From NCBI GenBank assembly GCA_029941905.1, contig JAPYTQ010000015.1, forward strand, positions 45,808 through 109,807: DNA of 64,000 nucleotides, given 5' to 3'. The notes under the pieces are model-generated. The model was given only the letters and a program-made list of their open reading frames with translations, searched no databases and was not told where the DNA came from. Made by a program: the position numbers and the translations under genes. How positions within the stretch are numbered: the first letter of the stretch is position 1; the number at the start of each line of letters is the position of its first letter. The stretch is from JAHRVQ01 sp029941905 (GTDB lineage Bacteria; Pseudomonadota; Gammaproteobacteria; Pseudomonadales; Azotimanducaceae). Below are positions 45,468 to 54,223 of the stretch, one piece after another.

Positions 45468-48364
45468 TATTTGATTTTATCGAATCGTTCTCTGGCAGGG
45501 TCCTTTTCTCGACCCGCTGCCAGCAACTGCTGCTGCTCACGATTGAAACGCTGGAACATCTCCTGCCACTGTGAGGGATGACTCACCGGATACGCCTGCA
45601 CGGCCGTCACTTTGTATTCCGGACAGTTCGTCGCCCAGTCAGAGTTATCAGTTGTCACTACATTGGCCCCTGACTCGGGATGGTGGAAAGTCGTGTAGAT
45701 AACACCCGGTTGAACCCTGTCGGTGACACAAGCCCGCAACACGGTTTCACCAGCCCGGCTCTTGATACCCACCCAACTGCCATCAACAATGCCACGCAAT
45801 TCTGCATCATCGGGGTGAATTTCGAGCTGGTCTTCAGCATGGTATTTAAGATTTTCGGTTCGACGGGTCTGAGCACCAACATTGTACTGCGACAAAATTC
45901 GACCCGTGGTCAGCAGCAGCGGATACCTGCTGTTGCTTCTCTCGTCAGTGGCGACATAGGGGGTGGGCGCAAAATAACCTTTACCCCGCACAAATTCACC
46001 GACATGCATAAAGGGAGTGCCATTGGGAGACTGATCATTGCATGGCCACTGAATGGAACCAAGCGCATCAAGCTTCTCGTAACTGACGCCCTGAAAAGTG
46101 GGTGTAAGCCTGGCAATCTCCTCCATAATCTGGCGAGGGTGCTCATAGGACATTGCATAACCCATGGCAGTGGACAAAGCGCAGGTAATCTCCCACTCCG
46201 ACATGCCGGATTTCGGTTGCATTACCATTCTCACTGGAGAAATTCGCCGTTCTGCATTGGTAAAGGTGCCGTCTTTTTCAAGAAATGACGAACCGGGTAA
46301 AAAGACATGAGCAAACTTGGCTGTTTCGTTGAGAAACAGGTCCTGCACGATCACACATTCCATTGCCGACAGTGCCGCGTAGACATGCTGGGTATCAGGG
46401 TCAGATTGGGCAATATCTTCCCCCTGTATGTACAAACCCTTGAATTCTCCATCAATGGCAGCGTCAAACATGTTGGGTATTCGATAACCGGGTTCAGAGT
46501 CCAGTTCCACCTGCCATTCTTCTTCAAACAAGGCCCGCGCCGCCGTATCTGACAGATGCCGATAACCGGGTAGCTCATGGGGGAAACTGCCCATATCGCA
46601 ACTACCCTGTACATTATTCTGGCCCCGCAATGGATTAACGCCGACACCTTCACGACCGAGATTTCCCGTCACCATGGCCAGGTTGGCAATACCCATCACC
46701 ATGGTTGAACCCTGGCTATGTTCTGTGACTCCGAGGCCATAATAAATAGCCCCATTGCGGGCGTTGGCATATACCCGAGCAGCTGCCCGCACCTCTGCCG
46801 CCGCTACACCCGTCACTTCTTCTAACGCCTCCGGCGAGTTGCGCTGCTCGCTGATAAAAGCTTTCCAAACTTTAAAAGGTTGAGTTTCACAACGATCAGA
46901 AATGAACTGTTTATGTTCCAGCCCTTCGTCAATGATGGTATGTGCCAACGCGTTGATGAGCGCAACATTCGTACCTGGTCGTAATTGCAGGTGATAGTCT
47001 GCCCGGGTATGGGGAGAGTCAACCAGATCAATCGCCCTTGGATCGGCAATGATCAGGGATGCGCCTTGTCTCAGGCGACGTTTCATTTGTGATGCAAAAA
47101 CCGGGTGTGCGTCAGTTGGATTCGCGCCAATGATAATGATGGCGTCTGCCATCATGACCGAATCAAATGTCTGGGTTCCGGCAGATTCACCCAGCGTTGT
47201 CTTCAAGCCGTACCCCGTCGGTGAATGGCAAACCCGGGCGCAGGTGTCGACATTGTTGTTTCCCACTGCCGTGCGGATAAATTTCTGTACCACAAACACT
47301 TCCTCGTTGGTACAACGAGAAGACGTAATACCGCCTATCGATTTGCGGCCGTATTTTTGTTGTAGCGCTTTGAGTCGGGTTGCCGCAAAAGTAATCGCCT
47401 CTTCCCAACTGGCGGGGCGCCATTCATCATGAATTGAATCCCGAATCAATGGCGCTGTAATTCGATCCTTATGCGTCGCGTAACCGAAAGCAAAACGCCC
47501 CTTAACACAGGCGTGGCCATGATTCGCATGCCCGTCTCGATTGGGCACCATACGCACCAACTGATCTCCCTGCATTTCGGCCCGAAACGAACAACCAACC
47601 CCGCAATACGCACACGTGGTCACTGTCGCCTTGTCTGGCTGGCCCAATTTAATGATCGACTTTTCTGACAAGGTTGCCGTGGGGCAGGCTTTAACGCAGG
47701 CTCCGCAGGAAACACATTCAGAACCGAGGAAATCCTCGTTTTGACTTGCCGCTATCTTTGAATCGAAACCTCGGCCATCAATGGTCAAGGCAAAAGTACC
47801 CTGTTGCTCTTCACAGGCACGTACACATCGAGAACACACGATGCATTTGCCGGGATCGAACGTGAAGTAGAGTGCGGTTTCGTCCTTTGGAGCATCCAGG
47901 TGATTCGCACCGTCATATCCGTAACGGACATCCCGCAGGCCCACCACCCCTGCCATGTCCTGTAATTCACAATTACCATTGGCAGGGCACGTCAGGCAGT
48001 CAAGGGGATGATCAGATATATAGAGTTCCATGACGTTACGACGTAGTTTTGCCAGATGATCGGTCTGGGTTTGAACTTGCATCCCCGCTTCAACCTGGGT
48101 TGTACAGGAGGCCGGGTAACCATTTCGACCTTCAATTTCAACCAGACATAACCGACAGGAGCCAAAAGGTTCCAGGTCTTCGGAAGCACACAATTTTGGT
48201 ATGTTCGTCCCCGCTATCGCGGCGGCTCGCATGATTGAGGTGCCTTTTGCTACGGTAATGGCAGCGCCGTCAATCGTTAATGTTATCTGCTCGGACGAAC
48301 TGGCACCAGGAGTACCTAAATCAACCTCCGCTCCGACGCGATAATAGTTCACCACTGAAGCCAT
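45467..48364 (-). CDS. fdsA: NAD-dependent formate dehydrogenase, alpha (molybdopterin) subunit
   Basis: 965-residue catalytic subunit oxidising formate to CO2. N-terminal NuoG-like Fe-S part: a [2Fe-2S] site (SCRLCLVEIEGRNGYPASC), CTCPANGNCELQ-like ligands, and two [4Fe-4S] motifs (CIVCSRCVRACEE and CVSCGACVKACP). The bis-MGD domain starts with CAYCGVGCSF; the Mo-ligating cysteine is in VDTCARVCHSPTGYG with the adjacent histidine. The C-terminal half has GANPTDAHPVFA and the formate dehydrogenase cap. GGAGGAATTG lies upstream of the ATG. Forms the complex with FdsGB and FdsD. Confidence 0.95.
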   Translation of the reverse strand: MASVVNYYRVGAEVDLGTPGASSSEQITLTIDGAAITVAKGTSIMRAAAIAGTNIPKLCASEDLEPFGSCRLCLVEIEGRNGYPASCTTQVEAGMQVQTQTDHLAKLRRNVMELYISDHPLDCLTCPANGNCELQDMAGVVGLRDVRYGYDGANHLDAPKDETALYFTFDPGKCIVCSRCVRACEEQQGTFALTIDGRGFDSKIAASQNEDFLGSECVSCGACVKACPTATLSEKSIIKLGQPDKATVTTCAYCGVGCSFRAEMQGDQLVRMVPNRDGHANHGHACVKGRFAFGYATHKDRITAPLIRDSIHDEWRPASWEEAITFAATRLKALQQKYGRKSIGGITSSRCTNEEVFVVQKFIRTAVGNNNVDTCARVCHSPTGYGLKTTLGESAGTQTFDSVMMADAIIIIGANPTDAHPVFASQMKRRLRQGASLIIADPRAIDLVDSPHTRADYHLQLRPGTNVALINALAHTIIDEGLEHKQFISDRCETQPFKVWKAFISEQRNSPEALEEVTGVAAAEVRAAARVYANARNGAIYYGLGVTEHSQGSTMVMGIANLAMVTGNLGREGVGVNPLRGQNNVQGSCDMGSFPHELPGYRHLSDTAARALFEEEWQVELDSEPGYRIPNMFDAAIDGEFKGLYIQGEDIAQSDPDTQHVYAALSAMECVIVQDLFLNETAKFAHVFLPGSSFLEKDGTFTNAERRISPVRMVMQPKSGMSEWEITCALSTAMGYAMSYEHPRQIMEEIARLTPTFQGVSYEKLDALGSIQWPCNDQSPNGTPFMHVGEFVRGKGYFAPTPYVATDERSNSRYPLLLTTGRILSQYNVGAQTRRTENLKYHAEDQLEIHPDDAELRGIVDGSWVGIKSRAGETVLRACVTDRVQPGVIYTTFHHPESGANVVTTDNSDWATNCPEYKVTAVQAYPVSHPSQWQEMFQRFNREQQQLLAAGREKDPARERFDKIK

Positions 48365-48391
48365 CTGTTTACAATTCCTCCGAAACCATAC

Positions 48392-50422
48392 TTACAGTTC
48401 ATCTGGAAACTTCCTCATCACGCTGAGAACCGGGAACGGCGCCATACCTCCAAGCGCACACAGCGAGCCATCTATCATTGTATCGCACAGATCCTGAAGA
48501 AGAATGCGATTTTCGTGCGGGTTTTCACCAGCCCGGATACGATCAATAACCTCAACCCCGCGTACAGACCCGATTCGACAGGGGGTGCACTTACCGCAGG
48601 ACTCTATCGAGCAAAATTCCATAGCAAAACGGGCCATTTCTCCTAAATCTGTCGTGTCATCAAACGCGACAATGCCTCCATGACCCAGCATCGAGTCTAT
48701 TTCCTTGAACGATTCATAATCTAGCGGTGTATCAAACTCCGATACGGGTATATAGGCACCCAATGGTCCACCAGCCTGTACCGCCTTGATCGGTCGGCCG
48801 CTGGCGCTACCACCGCCAAAGTCCTCGAGTATCTCCCGTAGCGAAATCCCGAATGGTACTTCGACTAACCCGCCGTGCTTGATGTTACCAGCCAGTTGAA
48901 CCGTCAGTGTGCCCCGGGATTTACCTGTCCCGATCTGCCGATAGTAATCTGCACCTTTAACGAGAATGTCCGGTACCGACGCCAGACTGACGAGATTGTT
49001 TACTAGTGTCGGTTGGCCAAACAACCCTTCAATCGCCGGTAGTGGAGGCCGAAATCTTACCTGGCCTCTTTTACCTTCAAGGCTTTCCAACATGGATGTC
49101 TCTTCACCACAGATGTACGCACCGGCTGCTTTGCGAATTTCAATATCAAAGTCTCTGCCTGAACCCAGTATGTCTTTACCAATATGATTTGTGATATACG
49201 CAATATCGAGGGCTTTTTCCATTGTCTTAATCGCCTGAGGATACTCAGCCCTGATATAGATATACGCTTGTGTTGCACCCACCGCGAGTGCTGCAATCGT
49301 CATCCCCTCGATAAGCATAAAGGGATCACCTTCCATAATCATACGATCGATGAACGTACCTGAATCCCCTTCATCTGCATTGCAAATGACGTATTTTTGT
49401 TCAGACCCGGCATCCAGCACAGTCTGCCATTTGATACCTGCGGGAAATGCAGCACCACCCCGGCCACGCAAGCCGGAATCTGCAATCGTGCTAACGATAG
49501 CTTGAGGGCTCAGCTGGAGCGCTGCTTCAAGCCCCGCAAAACCTTCATGGGCGCGATAATCATCTACCGACAAGGGGTCAATGACACCAAGTCGAGCGCA
49601 GGTCAGGCGTGGTTGTTTTAACCAGGGATGTTCTTCCATCAACCCGAGGCATTCTCTATGATCGATTGTTGGAATACCCTGAGAAAACAACCTCTTAACA
49701 GTTTCGGAATCGACATTACTGAAGCCGACACGTCCACGTTCCGTTTCTATTTCGAGTAACGGTTCCAGCCCGTACAACCCGCGTGAACCCGTACGTACCA
49801 GTTCAATGTCCAGATTCAGGGTTGCATCTAACGCAACAACAGCAGCAGCTACCCTATCGGCGCCTAACGAACGAGCAGTGCTGTCTGATGGTACGAAAAC
49901 TCTCGTCGTGGCGCTTTTGGTACTCCCGACAAACGTCGCCCGAGCCTCCTCGTCAATCATCTCGTCAAGCATCTGATCAAAAACAGCAGGGGTTACCCGG
50001 CTGTGTACATGCTCGTCTACCATAATCGCTGGTGAGCACGCACAGTTGCCGACACAGTAAACAGGTTCAAGGCTTATCTCGCCATCCGTTGTCGTTTCAT
50101 GGTAGCCAATCCCCAGACGCTCCTTAACATGAAGTTCGAGCTTGCGACCGCCCATGGCCTGGCAGGACTCTGCCCGGCAGATATAGATTATTTTTTTACC
50201 CCTGGGCTCAGTACGAAACAAATGGTAAAAGCTAACGACACCATGTACTTCGGCACGGGACAGGTTTAACACTTTCGCAACAGCCGGTATCACCTGGGCT
50301 GGGATGTATCCCAATTCGTCCTGAATTCCATGCAGCACCGGCAAGAGCACGCCAGGCTTATCCATCAATGCTGTGGCAATCCTGCTTGCAATGTTGATCC
50401 AGTGCTGAACGTTCTCAGTCAT
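48392..50422 (-). CDS. Formate dehydrogenase gamma-beta fusion (FdsG + FdsB)
   Basis: 676 residues fusing the NuoE-like gamma and NuoF-like beta subunits, usually separate genes. Residues 1-160: thioredoxin-like [2Fe-2S] domain with CRAESCQAMGG and CVGNCACSPA. Residues about 270-676: flavin/NADH domain with GLRGRGGAAFPAGIKW, ICNADEGDSGTFIDRMIMEG and the C-terminal [4Fe-4S] site SCGKCTPCRIG. The middle, about 165-265, is a diverged NuoF-type linker. No stop or frame break separates the parts. Accepts electrons from FdsA and reduces NAD. Followed by fdsA after 27 bases. Confidence 0.92.
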   Translation of the reverse strand: MTENVQHWINIASRIATALMDKPGVLLPVLHGIQDELGYIPAQVIPAVAKVLNLSRAEVHGVVSFYHLFRTEPRGKKIIYICRAESCQAMGGRKLELHVKERLGIGYHETTTDGEISLEPVYCVGNCACSPAIMVDEHVHSRVTPAVFDQMLDEMIDEEARATFVGSTKSATTRVFVPSDSTARSLGADRVAAAVVALDATLNLDIELVRTGSRGLYGLEPLLEIETERGRVGFSNVDSETVKRLFSQGIPTIDHRECLGLMEEHPWLKQPRLTCARLGVIDPLSVDDYRAHEGFAGLEAALQLSPQAIVSTIADSGLRGRGGAAFPAGIKWQTVLDAGSEQKYVICNADEGDSGTFIDRMIMEGDPFMLIEGMTIAALAVGATQAYIYIRAEYPQAIKTMEKALDIAYITNHIGKDILGSGRDFDIEIRKAAGAYICGEETSMLESLEGKRGQVRFRPPLPAIEGLFGQPTLVNNLVSLASVPDILVKGADYYRQIGTGKSRGTLTVQLAGNIKHGGLVEVPFGISLREILEDFGGGSASGRPIKAVQAGGPLGAYIPVSEFDTPLDYESFKEIDSMLGHGGIVAFDDTTDLGEMARFAMEFCSIESCGKCTPCRIGSVRGVEVIDRIRAGENPHENRILLQDLCDTMIDGSLCALGGMAPFPVLSVMRKFPDEL

Positions 50423-50482
50423 CTAACGATATCTCAGTTCTGCGTTTTTGTTCAATTTTAGCACTTTCCGGACAGGAACCAG

Positions 50483-51340
50483 CTACTGCACTATTCGGTG
50501 CGACTTATGATAAATGTTGTAGCCATCGTCACGCAGGAACCCCACCAGAGTCATGCCAAATGTTGTTGCCAGATCAACTGCTGCCGAAGATGGGGCCCCG
50601 ATCGCGGCAAAAAAAGAAATATCTGCCATCAGTGCTTTCTGTACCAGCTCATAACTCGCCCGCCCACTAACGAGAACCATCTTGTCCCTGGTTGCCAACT
50701 CCCCTTCTATCAACAGGTGCCCGATGAGTTTATCCATTGCGTTGTGACGACCAATATCTTCCTTTGTCAGCATTATCTCTCCATGACAATCAACAAGGGC
50801 AATGCCATGCAAACCACCGGTGCGGTCAAACTCACTCTGCGCCGAACGCAGGCATACCGGCAGTTCTCTCAATCTCTGTTCACGAATTACAAAACTGTTT
50901 TCTTCGATCTTCGGCTGGTGGAGCATCTGTAACGCCTGGATTGAAGACTTGCCACAGACGCCGCAGCTACTGTTGGAATAGAAGTAGCGCTGAAAGTTTT
51001 TGTTTTCCAGCCCCGTGCCAGACTTCAGATGTACTTTTAACTGGTTCTGGATTGACAAAGGTTCCGTTACCGGCCCAAAAAATTCTATTTTGGAGATATC
51101 TGCATAATCAGAAATGATACCTTCTGCAAACAGAAAACCCGCCGCAAGGGCTTTGTCATCTCCCGGCGTCCGCATCGTGATTGAGAGGGAGAGCTCAACG
51201 GGTTCATTCTGCTCGTCTGTATAAGCAACCCATATCTCTAACGGTTCTTCTACAGTCACTACATCAGTTCGCGACCCAGCGATGCGGTTTACTATGGGAA
51301 CTTCCACGCGTCTCGGTCCAGTGCGCATTAAACCTACCAT
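50483..51340 (-). CDS. fdhD: Formate dehydrogenase accessory sulfurtransferase
   Basis: 285 residues. Delivers sulfur to the molybdenum cofactor of formate dehydrogenase. The catalytic cysteine pair is in SSCGVCGKSSIQAL (about 121-134), and REDIGRHNAMDKLIG-like sequence (here KEDIGRHNAMDKLIG) and LVSGRASYELVQKALMADI complete the FdhD/NarQ family signature. Lies 60 bases upstream of the FdsGB gene in the same direction, so it is dedicated to this enzyme. Confidence 0.95.
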   Translation of the reverse strand: MVGLMRTGPRRVEVPIVNRIAGSRTDVVTVEEPLEIWVAYTDEQNEPVELSLSITMRTPGDDKALAAGFLFAEGIISDYADISKIEFFGPVTEPLSIQNQLKVHLKSGTGLENKNFQRYFYSNSSCGVCGKSSIQALQMLHQPKIEENSFVIREQRLRELPVCLRSAQSEFDRTGGLHGIALVDCHGEIMLTKEDIGRHNAMDKLIGHLLIEGELATRDKMVLVSGRASYELVQKALMADISFFAAIGAPSSAAVDLATTFGMTLVGFLRDDGYNIYHKSHRIVQ

Positions 51341-51475
51341 GCTTGTGCAGCTCTATTTCGGCTAAGTTTACTCCTCATTGAGTACATTGAAAAATGCCAT
51401 AATGAGCGACGGTCAGTTCATTGCCGTTATCACATCTTGATGCTAGGAGGCTGACGCCACTTAGCGACCTTGTTG

Positions 51476-52060
51476 TCAGGAGACGTTCTTGTAAAGATCC
51501 GGTGCCGTGTATGTTTTTACAAAAATTCTATCACCGGTGTTGATAACACCAGGCACATCAACAACACCGACAACGCCGCGTTTTCTTTTCGCTTCAATGA
51601 GAAATTGTCTTCTGGTAATTGATTCTCCTGATCGGGTCCGGTAAATCCCTGCGATCTTGTCTGCCATTTCTGTGCAGGGGGGATTGTAGTCTTCGACGGT
51701 CAGTACGGCGCCGGACGGAAATTCCAGCCTGGTACCTTTGGCAAGGTTGGAAAATAGTTCGACACCGGATATGCAGATATTCACACCCAGATCCTCAGGA
51801 GCCAGGGGCCGCTCCAGATCCAGCGCCTGCCGTATCTCCTCCAGCTCCTGCTGGGACATACCGGACCATTGTCGATTGTTTCTTCGCACGGTACCCTCAG
51901 GCTCTGTATCTCCTTCATAACAGACCCGAGAGTGTCCACGATGTTTGTCGCCATCAAAGCCGTCCAGCTTCACCTCAACCGAGGCGCAGGCTTGTTTACT
52001 CATATCATCACGAGTACCAATATGAACAGAAACCAGCGTTGCTTCTTTGGTTACCATCAT
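51476..52060 (-). CDS. MOSC domain protein
   Basis: 194-residue protein of the MOSC fold, linked to molybdenum cofactor sulfuration and to transfer of sulfur or nitrogen by related enzymes. VEVKLDGFDGDKHRGHSR opens the fold, followed by EDLGVNICISGVEL and CTEMADKI carrying the conserved cysteine. FdhD lies 135 bases downstream; with molybdenum formate dehydrogenase nearby a cofactor role is plausible. Exact reaction unknown. Confidence 0.85.
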   Translation of the reverse strand: MMVTKEATLVSVHIGTRDDMSKQACASVEVKLDGFDGDKHRGHSRVCYEGDTEPEGTVRRNNRQWSGMSQQELEEIRQALDLERPLAPEDLGVNICISGVELFSNLAKGTRLEFPSGAVLTVEDYNPPCTEMADKIAGIYRTRSGESITRRQFLIEAKRKRGVVGVVDVPGVINTGDRIFVKTYTAPDLYKNVS

Positions 52061-52090
52061 TCAGCCCTCATACAATTTCTGAACGACATG

Positions 52091-52864
52091 TTAGATTTCA
52101 CCGGCTTGAGCTTGCCGAAACTGTGCTGGGGTCCGACCACAAGACTTTTTAAATGCCGCATAAAACGCCGAGTTGGAGTTAAAGCCAACTTCAAAAGCGA
52201 TACTTAGTATCGCTTGCAACTGACCATCTTCGAGGCACAGCAATTTTTTCGCGTCTTTAATCCGGTAATGATTCAGATAATCAAAGAAGCTCATATTGAA
52301 ACCTGAATTGATTACCTGAGACAGATGATTAACAGGGCATTCGACAAGCAGAGCCAATTTTGGCAGTGTCAGATCAGGATTAAGATACGCTTGCTCCGAT
52401 TGCATCAGCGACGTGAGTTGATTTTTGTATCTCTCCAACTGCTCATCACTTAATCCCGATTTTGCATACTTCTGCTGGATTGCCTTTGAGGGGCCGGCTT
52501 GTCCACTACCGGAGATCTCATAATAATCATCAATTCTAATGGCGAAATCACCATCCAGGACGATAAATTCCGCCCCAAACCAGGGCGCCTTTATTCCCTC
52601 ATCTATGTCGGGATTGGCTGAAGAAACCTTGTATTGAAAAGCAACTGTGTTCTCGCCCGTCGCAATTTCCCCAACGAGTTCATAGTGGTTGTTTTCGTGA
52701 TAAAAGGAGTCTGCCAGGGTCTTTACCAGCTCATCATGTGTGAGCAGTGTCTGATCCGGAATATCAAAGTACTTGCCATCTTTACTCAAATGATCGCCAA
52801 CTGACTGTGCATCCCGATGGTTCCACGCGTCGAAATAGCTTTCTACAAATTCTACTGCTCGCAT
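52091..52864 (-). CDS. AraC-type regulator with N-terminal SnoaL/NTF2-like domain
   Basis: 257 residues from the ATG with a strong GGGAGGAG site (a longer frame starts 12 codons earlier). Residues 1-125: NTF2/SnoaL-like cone (AVEFVESYFDAWNHRDAQSV, LTHDELVKTLADSFY). Residues about 155-255: AraC DNA-binding domain with two HTHs (LTLPKLALLVECPVNHLSQV and LSIAFEVGFNSNSAFYAAF then KKSCGRTPAQFR). The SnoaL domain may bind a small effector. It sits between the MOSC gene and the GcvT cluster, the likely regulator of one or both. Confidence 0.85.
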   Translation of the reverse strand: MRAVEFVESYFDAWNHRDAQSVGDHLSKDGKYFDIPDQTLLTHDELVKTLADSFYHENNHYELVGEIATGENTVAFQYKVSSANPDIDEGIKAPWFGAEFIVLDGDFAIRIDDYYEISGSGQAGPSKAIQQKYAKSGLSDEQLERYKNQLTSLMQSEQAYLNPDLTLPKLALLVECPVNHLSQVINSGFNMSFFDYLNHYRIKDAKKLLCLEDGQLQAILSIAFEVGFNSNSAFYAAFKKSCGRTPAQFRQAQAGEI

Positions 52865-53014
52865 ACTGGCTCCTCCCGTCGAAACTGGAAATTCAATCAA
52901 ATAAAAAGGCTTCCTTTCTTTTTCCTTTGATTTTCTTTGATTAATCGACCATCACACGATACCAGATTGAACCAAAGTTGTTCAATCAACAGAATGTAAG
53001 TCCGATGAAGAAGC

Positions 53015-54223
53015 TCAATTGTCCAGAGGCGGGGTCAAGCGTGCTCTTGCAGGTGCCCAGAAAGGTTTGGATCTGATTGTGCATCGCACAATTTTGCTAT
53101 ATTGACGCAGCTCTTTTTCATAATAGATCTCGGTCCATAGTTCACCTTGCAAATGCTCGGTCTTGATCATCGCCAATGCAATATTGGCTTTGACGGACGG
53201 TGACCACATGGCAGAGGTCACATAGCCGATCTCCCGGGAACATCGTTTGTTGCTGTATACATAGGCGCCTTCCGCTGGTTTGTTACCCTCAATATCGAGT
53301 TTGGTTAACGTATATTTAGGACCTTTCTTTTGTTCCAGCAGCAACGCACGCCTGCCGTTAAAATGGCTCTTCTTAAAATCAACCAACCAGCCAAGATTTA
53401 ACTCGAAGGGTGTCTGGTCATGTTCAAAATGCACCGTCTTAAGCGCTTCATTAAACTCAAACCCAGGCATGATGAAACCTGCTTCGATTCTCACCATATT
53501 GGTAGCCGTCTCCCCATAGGGATGGATACCATAATCGGCACCGGCCTTATAAAGGGCATCCCACAGTTCCAGTGCCAATTCAGGTTTAATCCAGAGCTCA
53601 TAACCCAGATCTCCACTGAATCCAGTTCGCGACACCATTAACCTATCACCAAGAAAGTCAAAGTGACGAATATTAAAGGGCTTCGCAGTTTCAATACCTT
53701 CGAGCCCCATACGTCTTAAAACAGCACAAGAGGTCGGCCCCTGTAGAGCCAGGGCAGCTATCCCATCACTCATGTCAGTGATCGATACATCCTTGAACCC
53801 AAAAGCACTTTTCTCAAGCCAGGCACTGCAAGGGCTGCCGCAGGTCAACATGAACTCGTCCGTTGCCAAACGAAATATAGTCCCATCATCAACCAGTCGA
53901 CCCTCGTCGGTGCACCAGACCACATAGGAGACCCGATTCAGCCGCTGCTTTGAAATGTCCCTGGTTACCATGCGGTTTAACATCGTTTCAGCATCAGATC
54001 CCGTGATGATATATTTCTGCATCGGACAGATGTCATAGGTTGCGCAGGTGTTACGCACGCAAAAGTATTCATACTCAGCGTCATAATAGTAATTAGCGAA
54101 CTTGTACCCATTCCAGGAAGACCAGGCGTCTCGTACGTTTAGCATTTCCAGGCGCGGGTGAAAATGAGATTCTTTCAGTCGTTCACCCGCAAATGCTGCA
54201 GAATTATTCGTCATAACAGTCAT
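53015..54223 (-). CDS. GcvT-like aminomethyltransferase family protein (tetrahydrofolate-dependent)
   Basis: 402 residues of the glycine cleavage T-protein fold, comprising a folate-binding GCV_T domain and a C-terminal barrel. Seen: YFCVRNTCATYDICPMQKY (start of the folate domain), VTRDISKQRLNRVSYV, ALALQGPTS, SRTGFSGDLGYEL and the acidic MVRIEAGFIMPGFE, then GRRALLLEQK and REIGYVTSAMWSPS. Such proteins demethylate dimethylglycine, sarcosine-like, DMSP or methoxyl substrates onto tetrahydrofolate. It is not a plain gcvT, having no gcvH/P neighbours; the FAD enzyme gene overlaps it by 20 bases upstream. Confidence 0.88.
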   Translation of the reverse strand: MTVMTNNSAAFAGERLKESHFHPRLEMLNVRDAWSSWNGYKFANYYYDAEYEYFCVRNTCATYDICPMQKYIITGSDAETMLNRMVTRDISKQRLNRVSYVVWCTDEGRLVDDGTIFRLATDEFMLTCGSPCSAWLEKSAFGFKDVSITDMSDGIAALALQGPTSCAVLRRMGLEGIETAKPFNIRHFDFLGDRLMVSRTGFSGDLGYELWIKPELALELWDALYKAGADYGIHPYGETATNMVRIEAGFIMPGFEFNEALKTVHFEHDQTPFELNLGWLVDFKKSHFNGRRALLLEQKKGPKYTLTKLDIEGNKPAEGAYVYSNKRCSREIGYVTSAMWSPSVKANIALAMIKTEHLQGELWTEIYYEKELRQYSKIVRCTIRSKPFWAPARARLTPPLDN

